Source: CAYRKQ01 sp964424985
GTDB taxonomy: Bacteria; Patescibacteriota; Saccharimonadia; Saccharimonadales; UBA7683
Reading direction: 5' to 3'
Assembly (NCBI GenBank): GCA_964424985.1
Contig: CAYRKQ010000005.1
Span: forward strand, 1-39,465
Length of the DNA: 39,465 nt
The position numbers and the translations under genes were made by a program. The notes beneath the pieces are model-generated. The model was not told the origin of the DNA and ran no database searches. It saw nothing but the letters and a program-made list of their open reading frames with translations. Positions 6,739-14,541 of this stretch are shown here, piece by piece (the first letter of the stretch is position 1; each line of letters starts with the position of its first letter).

Positions 6739-7428
6739 TTACTTTGATAATTCTCGAAAACTATCTTTTGTAGACTGTAATGGGTTATATTTCTGTTCAT
6801 CAAAAATACGATTTACTAGCTCTTCTTCGGTCTCTTCCTTGTCATACTCGCAAGTAAATAAGAGGTAGTCCATCTTTGCGGTCACTGTATTTGCAAGTTT
6901 CTTTGATTTTACAGCGGATAATGACCATGCAATCACTGCTGCCCGTGGATTATTCTCAGCCATGTCTTTATTATGCTGCTCAAGAGTTTTATTAGGCTGG
7001 CGTGTATCAGGAAGCTTGGTAGCAAATTCTATGATATTTTGAATTTCAGGTTTTCGATGTTCCCAAGATATGTACATCGCTATAGCATAAATTATTGCGT
7101 TTTGAACTACGGCGCCTATTTCTCCATCTAATTTCTGTGCCTTAACAAGGGTAGTCAAGGCAATATTATTCTTACCAAAAGCATGACTGAAAATTGTGTC
7201 GATTGTCTCTTTATTTCCTGTGGACAGATCCCCTGAATAATACCCCATTACAAAAGCTTTATAGAACGTTTCGTAGGAAGATATGTCATCGCAGAAAATT
7301 GAGTTAAGTATAGTCTCCGTTACCCCACTGCATACCTTTACGTTATTTAGCGGAATATCTTTTGCGCCAGCAAGTGCAGATAAGCAATGGTCGGACGTGA
7401 TTTTAGACGACTTTTTCTTGAAGAACAT
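6739..7428 (-). CDS. Hypothetical soluble protein, 229 aa
   Basis: I do not recognise a family. The protein begins MFFKKKSSKI and appears mostly helical. It carries two hydrophobic-looking helices that are not long enough for confident membrane segments, and a charged C-terminus (CEYDKEETEEELVNRIFDEQKYNPL). The frame is open to a GTG 57 nt upstream, but that GTG abuts a TACAAT -10 box, so the ATG with GGCGG five nt before it is the better start. The gene is flanked by the candidate small RNA on one side and tRNA-Pro on the other. Its codon use looks more A+T-rich than neighbours, which could indicate acquisition. Confidence 0.6.
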   Translation of the reverse strand: MFFKKKSSKITSDHCLSALAGAKDIPLNNVKVCSGVTETILNSIFCDDISSYETFYKAFVMGYYSGDLSTGNKETIDTIFSHAFGKNNIALTTLVKAQKLDGEIGAVVQNAIIYAIAMYISWEHRKPEIQNIIEFATKLPDTRQPNKTLEQHNKDMAENNPRAAVIAWSLSAVKSKKLANTVTAKMDYLLFTCEYDKEETEEELVNRIFDEQKYNPLQSTKDSFRELSK

Positions 7429-7560
7429 TATACCGCCAATTTTAACACGAACATTGAAATATTGGACCCTAAGCTTGCGTCGCACATTGTACGTTTTCTG
7501 AAAACATTGCTTTTTTAATAACAGGAGTAGTGCTATAATTACGTTTGTCTTTCACACTAT

Positions 7561-7637
7561 CGGGGTGTGGCGCAGTTGGCTAGCGCGCGCGGTTTGGGAC
7601 CGCGAGGTCGGAGGTTCAAGTCCTCTCACCCCGACCA
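7561..7637 (+). tRNA. tRNA-Pro(UGG)
   Basis: Acceptor CGGGGTG/CACCCCG, anticodon stem CGCGG/CCGCG with the loop TTTGGGA (anticodon TGG at 7595-7597), T-arm with GGTTCAAGTCC, discriminator A and encoded CCA form a complete 77-nt tRNA. A TATAAT box at 7534-7539 gives a leader of about 15 nt. Unlike tRNA-Arg and tRNA-Lys in this window, it has no abutting palindrome and no 3'-end copy downstream. Confidence 0.96.
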
Positions 7638-7643
7638 TATTAT

Positions 7644-7665
7644 CTGGCTTCGAGGCCAGTTTTTT
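7644..7665 (+). terminator. tRNA-Pro intrinsic terminator
   Basis: CTGGC-TTCGAG-GCCAG followed by six T residues forms a textbook terminator 6 nt after the tRNA. Confidence 0.85.
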
Positions 7666-7684
7666 GTATATTTGAACTGCAAGG

Positions 7685-7713
7685 TGGACATTTTTTACCA
7701 TATTTGATATAAT
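7685..7713 (+). promoter_or_regulatory. Promoter of the small membrane protein/kinase operon
   Basis: TGGACA (7685-7690), 17 nt and TATAAT (7708-7713) lie 34 nt upstream of the 53-aa gene. The operon therefore has a short leader, unlike many other genes here. Confidence 0.75.
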
Positions 7714-7747
7714 AGTGCAAAATGAATAGGTTTGAATGTAAAGAGAT

Positions 7748-7909
7748 ATGAAATACGCATCAATTTTTGTCACCATCTTGTTTGTCTGGATCGCCGTGGT
7801 CTTAATGGCCTTTGTGGTCAGTGATTCTGGCGACATGCTCAAACTCTATATTGGGCTGATTATTTTCACCCTTGCACTATTCATCATCGGTTTTGGCAAA
7901 AACAAGTAG
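7748..7909 (+). CDS. Small membrane protein, 53 aa
   Basis: The frame translates as MKYASIFVTILFVWIAVVLM and then AFVVSDSGDMLKLYIGLIIF, ending in a second hydrophobic helix and the basic tail GFGKNK. Two membrane helices with a short acidic loop are evident. The stop codon is embedded in the Shine-Dalgarno of the next gene (TAGGAGG), so the two are translationally linked. A near-consensus promoter precedes it. The function is unknown; the coupling suggests it helps or anchors the ABC1-type kinase. Confidence 0.8.
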   Translation: MKYASIFVTILFVWIAVVLMAFVVSDSGDMLKLYIGLIIFTLALFIIGFGKNK

Positions 7910-7919
7910 GAGGTCGCCT

Positions 7920-9494
7920 ATGAGCGCCAAATCTATGGAAGACAAGCAAATCAAGCAATTGAAGAAGCACCGGCGCAAGGTGCTGACTGCCCTTGTTACC
8001 AAGGCCTATAAGCTGCACCGCAAAAAAGAACACGCTCAGATGAACAGCCTTATTTGTGAAGAATTTACAAAGCTCGGTGGCGTGTACGTAAAGTTCTTGC
8101 AAGGCGTTCTTCTTAAGAGTTCCCTCATGCGTGATTGGCAGAGCACTGATAGGCTTAGAATTTTTGAAAATTTAGAGAGCGAACCGCTTGATATTAACGC
8201 GGTGTTGCAAAAAGAGCTTGGGCCGGCGCGTCTGGCGCACATTGCCGCCGTTAACCCTACGCCCTTTGCCGCCGGAAGCTTTGGTCAGGTTTACTTTGCG
8301 CAACTTCAAGATGGCAGCCAAGTTATTATAAAAATTCTGCGCCCGATGATTCGCGAAACGCTCGCGTATGATTTAAAACTCATCAGCTTTTTCTTCCGAG
8401 CGTTTGTAAACAAGATTTATCGCAATGTTGATATGAACATTCTTGGTGCCTTGCAAGATTTTCGCCGTGCCACCATGCGTGAAACCGACTACGTTGAAGA
8501 GGCTCGTTTTGGCAATGAGCTTCATCAAGCCTATGCTGGCCGAGAAGACTTTATTATTCCTAAAACGTACACCGAACTGTGTACGCCCAATGTCATTGTG
8601 CAAGACTACGTTGATGGTATCTCCTGTGCCCAGCTGCTACGGCTCAAAGAACAAGGCATAGATATTGAAGCTTACGTGAAACAGCATCTCAATTCCGATT
8701 TAAAAACGCAGCTCAAGCTGGTTGGCTTTGAATATGTGCGGGGTATCTTTTTACTGCCGCGCATTCAGGGCGACCCGCACCCAGGCAACGTAAAAATCCT
8801 CTCCAATAACCGCGTTGCGTTAATTGATTTCGGCATTTCTGCGCAATCACCTAAAGAGAAACCTGCCTTTTACGGCGTGCTGCGCGAGTATGAAAAAGTA
8901 CTGCGCGGTGACGTTAACATTCCCGCGCTTCTTGGCCAATTTATGCGCTTTTTTGTAAGTGATTTGTATAAAGCCATGAAGAAAATTACCAGCATGCTCC
9001 CCGCTTCTGACGCCACCAATGACCTCACTCACCAGATGGGTGTGGTGGCAGAATCTAACTTTAAAAAAGAGTTCAGCGGCGGTGAAGACTTGGAGAGCAT
9101 TGTTGAAAGCGGTAATATTCTCTCCACAATGAACCAAGTGGTAAATAAGGGGAACCGCTTTGGTATTGTCATTAAACTTGAAGATAGCGAAATGCTTAGA
9201 GCTGCCCAAAGCTACATCACTCTGGTTGAATCGCTTGGTTTTCGCTCAGTGCTGCCCGAGGCCTTTCATGAAGGGCTGGCCTACGTTGCCAAAGAGCGTC
9301 CCGAATACACTCAGGAAACTGAGAGTACCATGAGCGCCAACCGCGCTGTTGAAGTGGTCAGCAAGTGGTTAGAGCGGGTGGCGACTCGTGATCCACAGCT
9401 ATTTAAAATTTTTGTTGACAAAATTAAGAAGCTCGAGAGTGTGAAACCAGCAAAGCCCGCCCCAAAAAAGGAAGTTAGTGATAATAAGAAATAA
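7920..9494 (+). CDS. ABC1/AarF/UbiB-family atypical kinase
   Basis: The 524-aa protein has the ABC1 kinase signatures: a KxGQ-like motif (YVKFLQGV near residue 55), the alanine-rich nucleotide loop AAGSFGQVY near 120 in place of a normal P-loop, the VIIKILRP lysine, QGDPHPGNV near 280 and the metal-binding LIDFGIS near 300. UbiB/ADCK proteins are membrane-associated ATPases best known from ubiquinone metabolism; no quinone pathway is visible here, so the role in this organism is open. I chose the ATG 11 nt after AGGAGG rather than the upstream in-frame ATG, which lies inside the 53-aa gene. No C-terminal membrane helices are obvious. Confidence 0.9.
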   Translation: MSAKSMEDKQIKQLKKHRRKVLTALVTKAYKLHRKKEHAQMNSLICEEFTKLGGVYVKFLQGVLLKSSLMRDWQSTDRLRIFENLESEPLDINAVLQKELGPARLAHIAAVNPTPFAAGSFGQVYFAQLQDGSQVIIKILRPMIRETLAYDLKLISFFFRAFVNKIYRNVDMNILGALQDFRRATMRETDYVEEARFGNELHQAYAGREDFIIPKTYTELCTPNVIVQDYVDGISCAQLLRLKEQGIDIEAYVKQHLNSDLKTQLKLVGFEYVRGIFLLPRIQGDPHPGNVKILSNNRVALIDFGISAQSPKEKPAFYGVLREYEKVLRGDVNIPALLGQFMRFFVSDLYKAMKKITSMLPASDATNDLTHQMGVVAESNFKKEFSGGEDLESIVESGNILSTMNQVVNKGNRFGIVIKLEDSEMLRAAQSYITLVESLGFRSVLPEAFHEGLAYVAKERPEYTQETESTMSANRAVEVVSKWLERVATRDPQLFKIFVDKIKKLESVKPAKPAPKKEVSDNKK

Positions 9495-9499
9495 TATGG

Positions 9500-9505
9500 T
9501 ATAAT
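9500..9505 (+). promoter_or_regulatory. -10 box of a leaderless gene
   Basis: A perfect TATAAT ends 6 nt before the ATG of the 62-aa gene, so the transcript should start at the start codon. It lies just after the kinase stop codon. Confidence 0.6.
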
Positions 9506-9511
9506 AATAGT

Positions 9512-9700
9512 ATGTTTAAAGACGTTATCTTATTTGTGAAGTACCCCTACACCGCCGGTGTCATTGGCACCATGTGGATTGGCACGGCCTTAATTTTAGC
9601 TATTAACCGTAACCTCGATGTTATCAACGTCGTCCTCATCAACATGGCAGCCAGCGGCGTCGTAGCCTTACTCGGTTTCCGTGGCGGCCAAGAAGCCTAA
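9512..9700 (+). CDS. Small membrane protein, 62 aa
   Basis: Two hydrophobic helices (about 12-30 and 38-56) are joined by the short polar turn NRNLDV, and the protein ends FRGGQEA. The family is unknown to me. There is no Shine-Dalgarno; instead TATAAT sits 6 nt before the ATG, which fits leaderless expression independent of the kinase. The CTCCGCT/AGCGGAG hairpin at 9708-9724 may mark the end of the mRNA. Confidence 0.75.
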   Translation: MFKDVILFVKYPYTAGVIGTMWIGTALILAINRNLDVINVVLINMAASGVVALLGFRGGQEA

Positions 9701-9707
9701 TTACACA

Positions 9708-9724
9708 CTCCGCTGAAAGCGGAG
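9708..9724 (+). terminator. Hairpin after the 62-aa gene
   Basis: CTCCGCT-GAA-AGCGGAG is a perfect 7-bp stem 8 nt after the stop codon. A T-run is lacking, so termination would be weak. Confidence 0.4.
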
Positions 9725-9735
9725 ACAACTTACTC

Positions 9736-9936
9736 CCAACCACCTAAAAACCGAGAGGAAGATGCCTTTTCAGTCCTTGCGTGACGAGGATGTTTGAGTC
9801 CGCCGCAGCGGACGAGTTCCGCAGGAACCAAAGACTGAAAAGGCATCTGTATCATCGTGTTTTTAGATCTGGTTGGCAGTTTTGTATCACTTTTGCTGTC
9901 AAAAGTGATGAAGAGAAGATTGAGAAGCTGTGCTTC
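9736..9936. repeat. Structured repeat element, copy 2
   Basis: This copy shares CCAACCACCTAAAA, GAGGATGTTTGAG, GAGTTCCGCAGG, TTTTAGA-TGGTTGG and the 3' tail with the copy at 3914. Its central stem is a perfect 15-bp inverted repeat, GATGCCTTTTCAGTC (9761-9775) with GACTGAAAAGGCATC (9833-9847), unrelated in sequence to the stem of copy 1. An inner hairpin GTCCGC/GCGGAC and the tail hairpins ACTTTTG/CAAAAGT and GAAGC/GCTTC are present. Confidence 0.8.
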
Positions 9937-9945
9937 AGATGATTG

Positions 9946-9974
9946 ACTGGATCCTGAATCGAGTTCAGGATGAC
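9946..9974. repeat. Short palindromic GGATCC element
   Basis: ATCCTGAA and TTCAGGAT form the stem, with the family ends ACTGGATCC and GATGAC. As at 4128, it directly follows a copy of the structured repeat, so the two may move or arise together. Confidence 0.75.
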
Positions 9975-9985
9975 ACTACGAAAAG

Positions 9986-10951
9986 CTATTCTGCGACAGT
10001 AATGGAAATTTTCGTGGTGACTTCTTTATTCTGATTGGTAATTCTATAGCGTTGCTCGCGCACAAACACCAGCGGCGCGGCATCTTTCTTTACGGCAAAC
10101 ACAATTGACCCAGAGGCTTGATTACCAGGCTCTATGGTGACGGTATCAAAATTTCCCTCATAGTCTGAAAGTCGACTTTCGGGAGTGATTTTAGTGCCGT
10201 CTTTTTCCTCAAGATACAAATCTGCGCTCTTGATATCTTTTGGACGATCTTTAGTGGTGTTACCCATAAGAAAGTTTACTTTAACAAGCTCTTTGCCGTC
10301 ATCCAACTGGTAGCTGGTGTCATTAGTGGCAAAATTACGTTCAATGTTTGTTACGTATAGGACGAAGCCATCACTGGCATCGATTTGTTCGCCAATAGTT
10401 CCCTTCAGGGACTCTTCTTTAGGATTCAGTTCGGTTAATTCACCAAGCTCAAGTTGTACGTCTTGCGTCTGATCTTGAGAAGTAGCAGCCTCTTGCTCAG
10501 TAGCTTGTTGCTGCTGGAACTCAGCCGCGGCTTCTTGCTTACCAGCCTCTTTGCCCATGGTGTAACCAGCAAAACCAGCGCCACCTATAAGGCCAATCCC
10601 GAGTATTGCTGACAAGAGAATCATAAGTGGCTTTTTCTTGCCGCCCCCCTGAGCAGGAACGCCCGGGTCAGCCATGGGCTGCGAAAGCATCGGATCAGGA
10701 TCAATTTGTGGCGGTACACTGTATTGAGCACTAGGGTCTTGAAATTGCGGAGCTGCGAACATGGGGTCGGGCTGCGCATAGGGATCTTGCATAGCTGGCC
10801 CACTTGAGGGCATTTCAGGTGGAATACTTGGCCCCATGGGCGTGGGCTGATCAATAAACTGAGGTGCCGGTGGCGGCTGAACAGGGTCAGGTTGCGGCGG
10901 CGTATTGTCTAGTCGTGGAGCGGATGGAGTAATCCCACCATTTGGATCCAT
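9986..10951 (-). CDS. Pro-rich membrane protein with DUF4352-like exterior domain
   Basis: The 321-aa protein starts with about 100 residues rich in Pro, Gln and Met (for example PPQPDPVQPPPAPQ), followed by the basic KKKP stop-transfer, one membrane helix (about 108-130), a Gln/Glu-rich linker, and a C-terminal beta-rich domain of about 130 residues. That domain resembles the DUF4352/telokin-like extracellular fold (GTIGEQIDASDGFVLYV, IEPGNQASGSIVFAV). The N-terminus would be cytoplasmic. TACAAT lies about 30 nt upstream and AAGGAAAA serves as Shine-Dalgarno. The function is unknown; the family match is by pattern only. Confidence 0.75.
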   Translation of the reverse strand: MDPNGGITPSAPRLDNTPPQPDPVQPPPAPQFIDQPTPMGPSIPPEMPSSGPAMQDPYAQPDPMFAAPQFQDPSAQYSVPPQIDPDPMLSQPMADPGVPAQGGGKKKPLMILLSAILGIGLIGGAGFAGYTMGKEAGKQEAAAEFQQQQATEQEAATSQDQTQDVQLELGELTELNPKEESLKGTIGEQIDASDGFVLYVTNIERNFATNDTSYQLDDGKELVKVNFLMGNTTKDRPKDIKSADLYLEEKDGTKITPESRLSDYEGNFDTVTIEPGNQASGSIVFAVKKDAAPLVFVREQRYRITNQNKEVTTKISITVAE

Positions 10952-10997
10952 ATTTTTTCCTTATTTAACTTATGCTTATTGTACCAAAAGGCAGGCA

Positions 10998-11747
10998 CTA
11001 GGCCAACCCTGTCGTCTCATCTTGTTCATCCATACGATAGTATCTTGTGCGAATTAGTGTTTCAAACGGCGTCCATATTTGTTTTGCTTTTTTATGAGTA
11101 AGGCTATTGAGCTTTATAAGATTAATCATCAACATACTAATACCCGTGCAGAGCATAGCTGTCACAATCTGTACGCTCACCATGGAGCCCGTATCAATCA
11201 ACAGAATAAATGAAAGCGTGATAGAAAAAAGTACTGTCATAATCATCCATTCATTGCTATATATTTTATTTCCCATCTGCAAATAAAAGTTTGTTCGATT
11301 CTGCTGATTAGCAACAATTTTTTCAAGCAAGGAATTTACCTCGTCTTTGTCTTTCCCTTTATACGACAGACAAAAAGTAATGAGTTCTTCATAGTTATTT
11401 TCAGCTTTTTTCAGTTTATTCTTAGAACAATTTTCAACATATTCATCAAATCGTGTCTGTAGCTCAGTGCGTAATGCCACCGGAAGTTTTTTTGTGGCCA
11501 GTACCATTGTAAAGATGGCGTTCGCTTCAGCCCGAACCACCTTATGCAGCTCATCAATACGGGCTTTTTGACCTGAAAGAACTGGTGCAATATAAAAACC
11601 ATACAGAAATGAGTTGACTGAAAAAAGCGTGAGTGCTGGACTTTCGAAGCTAAAACGTGGCAATAGTGGAAGAAGCACAAAATAGAATATGACGAAAAAC
11701 GCAAAATACCAACTGAGCCTAATTTTTGTAAGCAATAATCGCTTCAT
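10998..11747 (-). CDS. Four-helix membrane protein of unknown function
   Basis: The 249-aa protein has two N-terminal membrane helices (about 12-30 and 38-55), a central cytoplasmic helical domain rich in Lys and Glu, and two C-terminal helices (about 168-186 and 190-211). This topology recalls DUF4239/bestrophin-like proteins, but I see no diagnostic motif, so the link is tentative. An AAGG Shine-Dalgarno precedes the ATG closely. It lies between the DUF4352-like gene and the phosphatase gene, each separated by about 45 nt, and may be co-transcribed with them. Confidence 0.65.
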   Translation of the reverse strand: MKRLLLTKIRLSWYFAFFVIFYFVLLPLLPRFSFESPALTLFSVNSFLYGFYIAPVLSGQKARIDELHKVVRAEANAIFTMVLATKKLPVALRTELQTRFDEYVENCSKNKLKKAENNYEELITFCLSYKGKDKDEVNSLLEKIVANQQNRTNFYLQMGNKIYSNEWMIMTVLFSITLSFILLIDTGSMVSVQIVTAMLCTGISMLMINLIKLNSLTHKKAKQIWTPFETLIRTRYYRMDEQDETTGLA

Positions 11748-11792
11748 ACCTTACTCAAACATTAGCAGACTGTAAGATAATTGGTCAATGGT

Positions 11793-12326
11793 CTACGTGA
11801 GTTCGTACTGCCAGCCAGGCTGCCATACAAATTTTTGACTCACCGCATCGGTGATATCCATGCCGTTAATATGATGGTCTAAACCAAAGTGGGTCGCACG
11901 AGAGCCAATAATGAGTACTGTCTGCCCCTCAAAACCCTCTTTTAACCACTCAAGAAAGTCGCCCATTCGTTTCATACAATCTTGATAACTTTCACCATTT
12001 GGGAACGGAGTAGTTACCCGATCCGCACGCTGCGAGTCAACCTCGCTCTTCGGTGCTTGTGTTAGATCTCCGTAGTCACATTCGCGAAGCCGGGCATCGG
12101 GGTACATGGGTATATGATTTGCTGAAGCCAAAGGCACCGCAGTTTTAACTGCGCGCTGAAGATCTGATGGAAAGATAGCGTCGATCTGTCTATCGAGATA
12201 TCTTTCTTTTAGTTCTTCAGATTGCTTTAGCCCAAGCTCAGAAAGATCTACATCATTCCAGCCACTGGCACGGCCAGCTTCATTATCTATTGTCGTGCTA
12301 TGCGCTTCAAAAAATATCTTTACCAT
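11793..12326 (-). CDS. Histidine phosphatase-like protein with altered RHG motif
   Basis: The 177-aa protein has the phosphoglycerate mutase/histidine phosphatase frame: SDLQRAVKTAVPLA matches the SDLxRAxqTA helix, LRECDYGDL matches the ELxfGxxEG segment, and PNGESYQD matches the PgGES segment. The N-terminal catalytic motif, normally RHG(x)T, reads FEAHSTT, so the nucleophilic His is kept but Arg and Gly are replaced by Ala and Ser. The second catalytic His region reads IIGSRATHFGLDHHI. Activity may be altered or regulatory. A strong AAAGGAGGAG Shine-Dalgarno supports the start. It is upstream of, and close to, the gene for the four-helix membrane protein. Confidence 0.8.
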   Translation of the reverse strand: MVKIFFEAHSTTIDNEAGRASGWNDVDLSELGLKQSEELKERYLDRQIDAIFPSDLQRAVKTAVPLASANHIPMYPDARLRECDYGDLTQAPKSEVDSQRADRVTTPFPNGESYQDCMKRMGDFLEWLKEGFEGQTVLIIGSRATHFGLDHHINGMDITDAVSQKFVWQPGWQYELT

Positions 12327-12367
12327 TTTGACTCCTCCTTTAAGATCTAAGCTCTGTCATCTAACAT

Positions 12368-13885
12368 CTATTTGGCATATTCGATGGCGCGGGTTTCGCG
12401 GATGACGTTTACTTTGATGGTGCCTGGGTATTGCATGGTGCTTTCAATTTTGTTGGCAATGTCGCGCGCAAGTTTAATGGCTGAAAGATCGTCAATGTTT
12501 TTTGGCTCCACAATCACCCGCACTTCGCGGCCGGCAGAGATAGCGTAGGCCTTGTCTATGCCTGGGAAGCTAGTGGCAACGTTTTCCAGCTCGCGCATAC
12601 GTTCTACAAAGTTTTCGGCGCTGATGTTACGGGCGCCCGGTCGCGCTGCTGAGAGTGCATCTACGACGCGCACCACCATAGCGGCCGGGGTCGTTGCCTC
12701 AATGTCATCGTGGTGAGCTTCAATAGCGTGCACAATTTCTTCGGGCATACCGTACTTACGCGCCATTTCGGCACTAATGTGGTGGTGCTTGCCTTCAATT
12801 TTATGGGTCAGCGCTTTACCGATATCGTGCAGCAAGGCCGAGGTTTTAACGGTTTTAACATCAATACCAAGCTCTTCAGCAATTGAGCCGGCAATGTGCG
12901 CCATCTCAGTACTGTGTTTGAGTACATTCTGACCATAACTGGTACGAAATTTAAGCTCACCCAGCAGACGCTGCATTTCTTTGGGCACCATGCCAACTAC
13001 CCCAACTTCACGCACGGCATCTTCACCGGCGCGGTCGATTTCTTTGTCGATATTCTTTTGAGCCTTTTCAACCACCTCTTCAATGCGCCCGGGATGAATG
13101 CGGCCATCTTTAAGCAGCAGCTGCATAGCTTCACGAGCAATCTGACGACGAATGGGGTCAAAGCTGGAAAGAATAATCATGCCCGGCGTGTCATCAACTA
13201 AAATGTCGACACCAGTCGCCCGTTGCAAGGCCTGAATGTTGCGGCCTTCTTTGCCAATAATACGGCCTTTCATCTCTTCATCTTCCAGCTTGAGTGCCGT
13301 AACAGTCTTTTCACTTGTTACCTCACTGGCCATGCGCTCCATAGCCTGGGTGATAACCATCTGCGCCTGTTCTTCGGCAGTGTCCATGGCGTCTTTTTGC
13401 AGCTTTGCTATGAGTCCTTCAAGATCAACTTTAATGTCTCGTTCAGTCATCTGTAGCAGCTTATCGGTAGCTTCCTTTTTGGTCAGCTTGGCTATTTTTT
13501 CTAACTTTTCTTTGGCGCCGCTGCGGATGGCTCGGACTTCGTCTTTTAGTTTTTCGAGTTCGTCTTCGCTCGAGCGAAGTTTTTCACTACGCTTATCGAG
13601 TTCATCAAGTTTTTTGTCTAAGCTCTCTTCACGAGTCAGCAGGCGTTTTTCTGTTTCTGAAAGATCTCTGCGGCGTTTTTCTTCGTCTTTTTTGGCCTGT
13701 TGCGCAACTTCAACCGCTTCTTTCTTAGCTTCAAGCACTACCTTGTCAGCCTCTTTTTTTGCTTCTTCAACTTTTTTCTTAGCATCATCAGCCGCTGAAC
13801 CAAGCTTCTTCTTTGTACTCACCGTTGCGCCACCAAAACCAGCAGCAGCACCCGCAAGTAGGGCGATAAGTGCAATTATCTCCAT
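12368..13885 (-). CDS. rny: Ribonuclease Y
   Basis: The 505-aa protein has the RNase Y layout: an N-terminal membrane anchor (residues 2-20), a long charged coiled coil (about 25-190), a KH domain with GRIIGKEGRNIQALQ near 210, and an HD domain with LLHDIGKALTHK near 355 and EAHHDD near 390. RNase Y is the main endoribonuclease starting mRNA decay in bacteria without RNase E. The length fits the family (about 510-520). AAAGGAT is the Shine-Dalgarno. A leader with alternative stems lies upstream, compatible with autoregulation, which is known for RNase E but only inferred here. Downstream, a 41-nt gap separates it from the phosphatase gene. Confidence 0.97.
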   Translation of the reverse strand: MEIIALIALLAGAAAGFGGATVSTKKKLGSAADDAKKKVEEAKKEADKVVLEAKKEAVEVAQQAKKDEEKRRRDLSETEKRLLTREESLDKKLDELDKRSEKLRSSEDELEKLKDEVRAIRSGAKEKLEKIAKLTKKEATDKLLQMTERDIKVDLEGLIAKLQKDAMDTAEEQAQMVITQAMERMASEVTSEKTVTALKLEDEEMKGRIIGKEGRNIQALQRATGVDILVDDTPGMIILSSFDPIRRQIAREAMQLLLKDGRIHPGRIEEVVEKAQKNIDKEIDRAGEDAVREVGVVGMVPKEMQRLLGELKFRTSYGQNVLKHSTEMAHIAGSIAEELGIDVKTVKTSALLHDIGKALTHKIEGKHHHISAEMARKYGMPEEIVHAIEAHHDDIEATTPAAMVVRVVDALSAARPGARNISAENFVERMRELENVATSFPGIDKAYAISAGREVRVIVEPKNIDDLSAIKLARDIANKIESTMQYPGTIKVNVIRETRAIEYAK

Positions 13886-13920
13886 AATATAATCCTTTCT
13901 TTCTTACGCGCAGAGAAGTG

Positions 13921-14060
13921 TGTCACCAACACCACATTCGGACAATCCACGTTGATCTTAAAATATGGTGGTGTCGGTACTTATTTTCTGCAAAATTCCA
14001 ATTAGTACTCTCGTTACGGTCGCCTTAAGTGCTTTTTAAATAGCTGCGCCGACACTACAT
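13921..14060 (-). promoter_or_regulatory. Structured rny leader with competing stems
   Basis: In the minus-strand transcript three segments occur in order: ATGTAGTGTCGG (from 14060), CCGACACCAC (13977-13968) and GTGGTGTTGG (13935-13926). The middle segment can pair with the third over 10 bp (one G-U) or with the first over 7 bp plus 2 bp. The first can also form its own ACACTA/TAGTGT hairpin. Mutually exclusive pairing is typical of attenuators. The loop sequence CATATTTTAA recurs in the recA leader. Confidence 0.45.
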
Positions 14061-14100
14061 TTAGTGTAGCGTAAAATAACTCATTTCACTAGCCAATTAT

Positions 14101-14427
14101 TTAAGAATTTTGATTGCGTTTTTTAAGCTGAATAATGCCAAGACCAGCGAGCCCACCAAGTGCTGCGCCACCAACAAAGACAGCGGTACTGGTAAGTACT
14201 TTGTTATCACTTGGCGCAAATCCTGTTTCAGGAGCACCAGCTTTTTCCGTGGCAGTAGTTTCTGAGGTTGAGGTGTCGGTTGTTGTATCAGTATCAAGGG
14301 TACTCGAACTCGTTGATGAATCACCATCAATTTCTTCAACTGGTGCTTGTGCCTGAGCTTTCAGGGGTATGAGCAACAATGCTAGTAACATAACGACTGT
14401 GGGTACTATTTGTGTAATTTTTTTCAT
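14101..14427 (-). CDS. Small surface protein with signal peptide and xPxTG-like C-terminus
   Basis: The predicted 108-aa protein starts MKKITQIV and has a clear signal peptide ending near AQAQA. A Ser/Thr/Asp-rich spacer (DTDTTTDTSTSETT) follows, then APETG, a hydrophobic helix of about 20 residues and the basic tail KKRNQNS. This order matches a cell-wall sorting signal for a sortase, with Ala in place of Leu in LPxTG. No sortase is encoded in this window. A simple C-terminal membrane anchor is the alternative. The frame extends 57 nt further upstream, but only the ATG followed by the lysine-rich start gives a sensible signal peptide. Confidence 0.7.
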   Translation of the reverse strand: MKKITQIVPTVVMLLALLLIPLKAQAQAPVEEIDGDSSTSSSTLDTDTTTDTSTSETTATEKAGAPETGFAPSDNKVLTSTAVFVGGAALGGLAGLGIIQLKKRNQNS

Positions 14428-14541
14428 AATGTAAATGGTTCCGTTTATGGTTATCAGTGTACGAATATCTGATGCAACTGTCAATAACGCTACCTGTAGT
14501 GTAGGTTGTCTAAATATTCCACTACTGCTAGTACCGGTACA

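Noticed and set aside
9986..10951. Lipoprotein reading of the DUF4352-like protein
   Set aside because: The hydrophobic segment begins after about 105 polar residues and has no lipobox Cys, so it is a bitopic membrane protein rather than a lipoprotein.
13236..13892. Long plus-strand frame opposite rny (218 codons, very Ser-rich)
   Set aside because: It is the mirror of the Lys/Glu-rich coiled coil of RNase Y; the Ser-rich composition is what the complementary strand of such codons gives.
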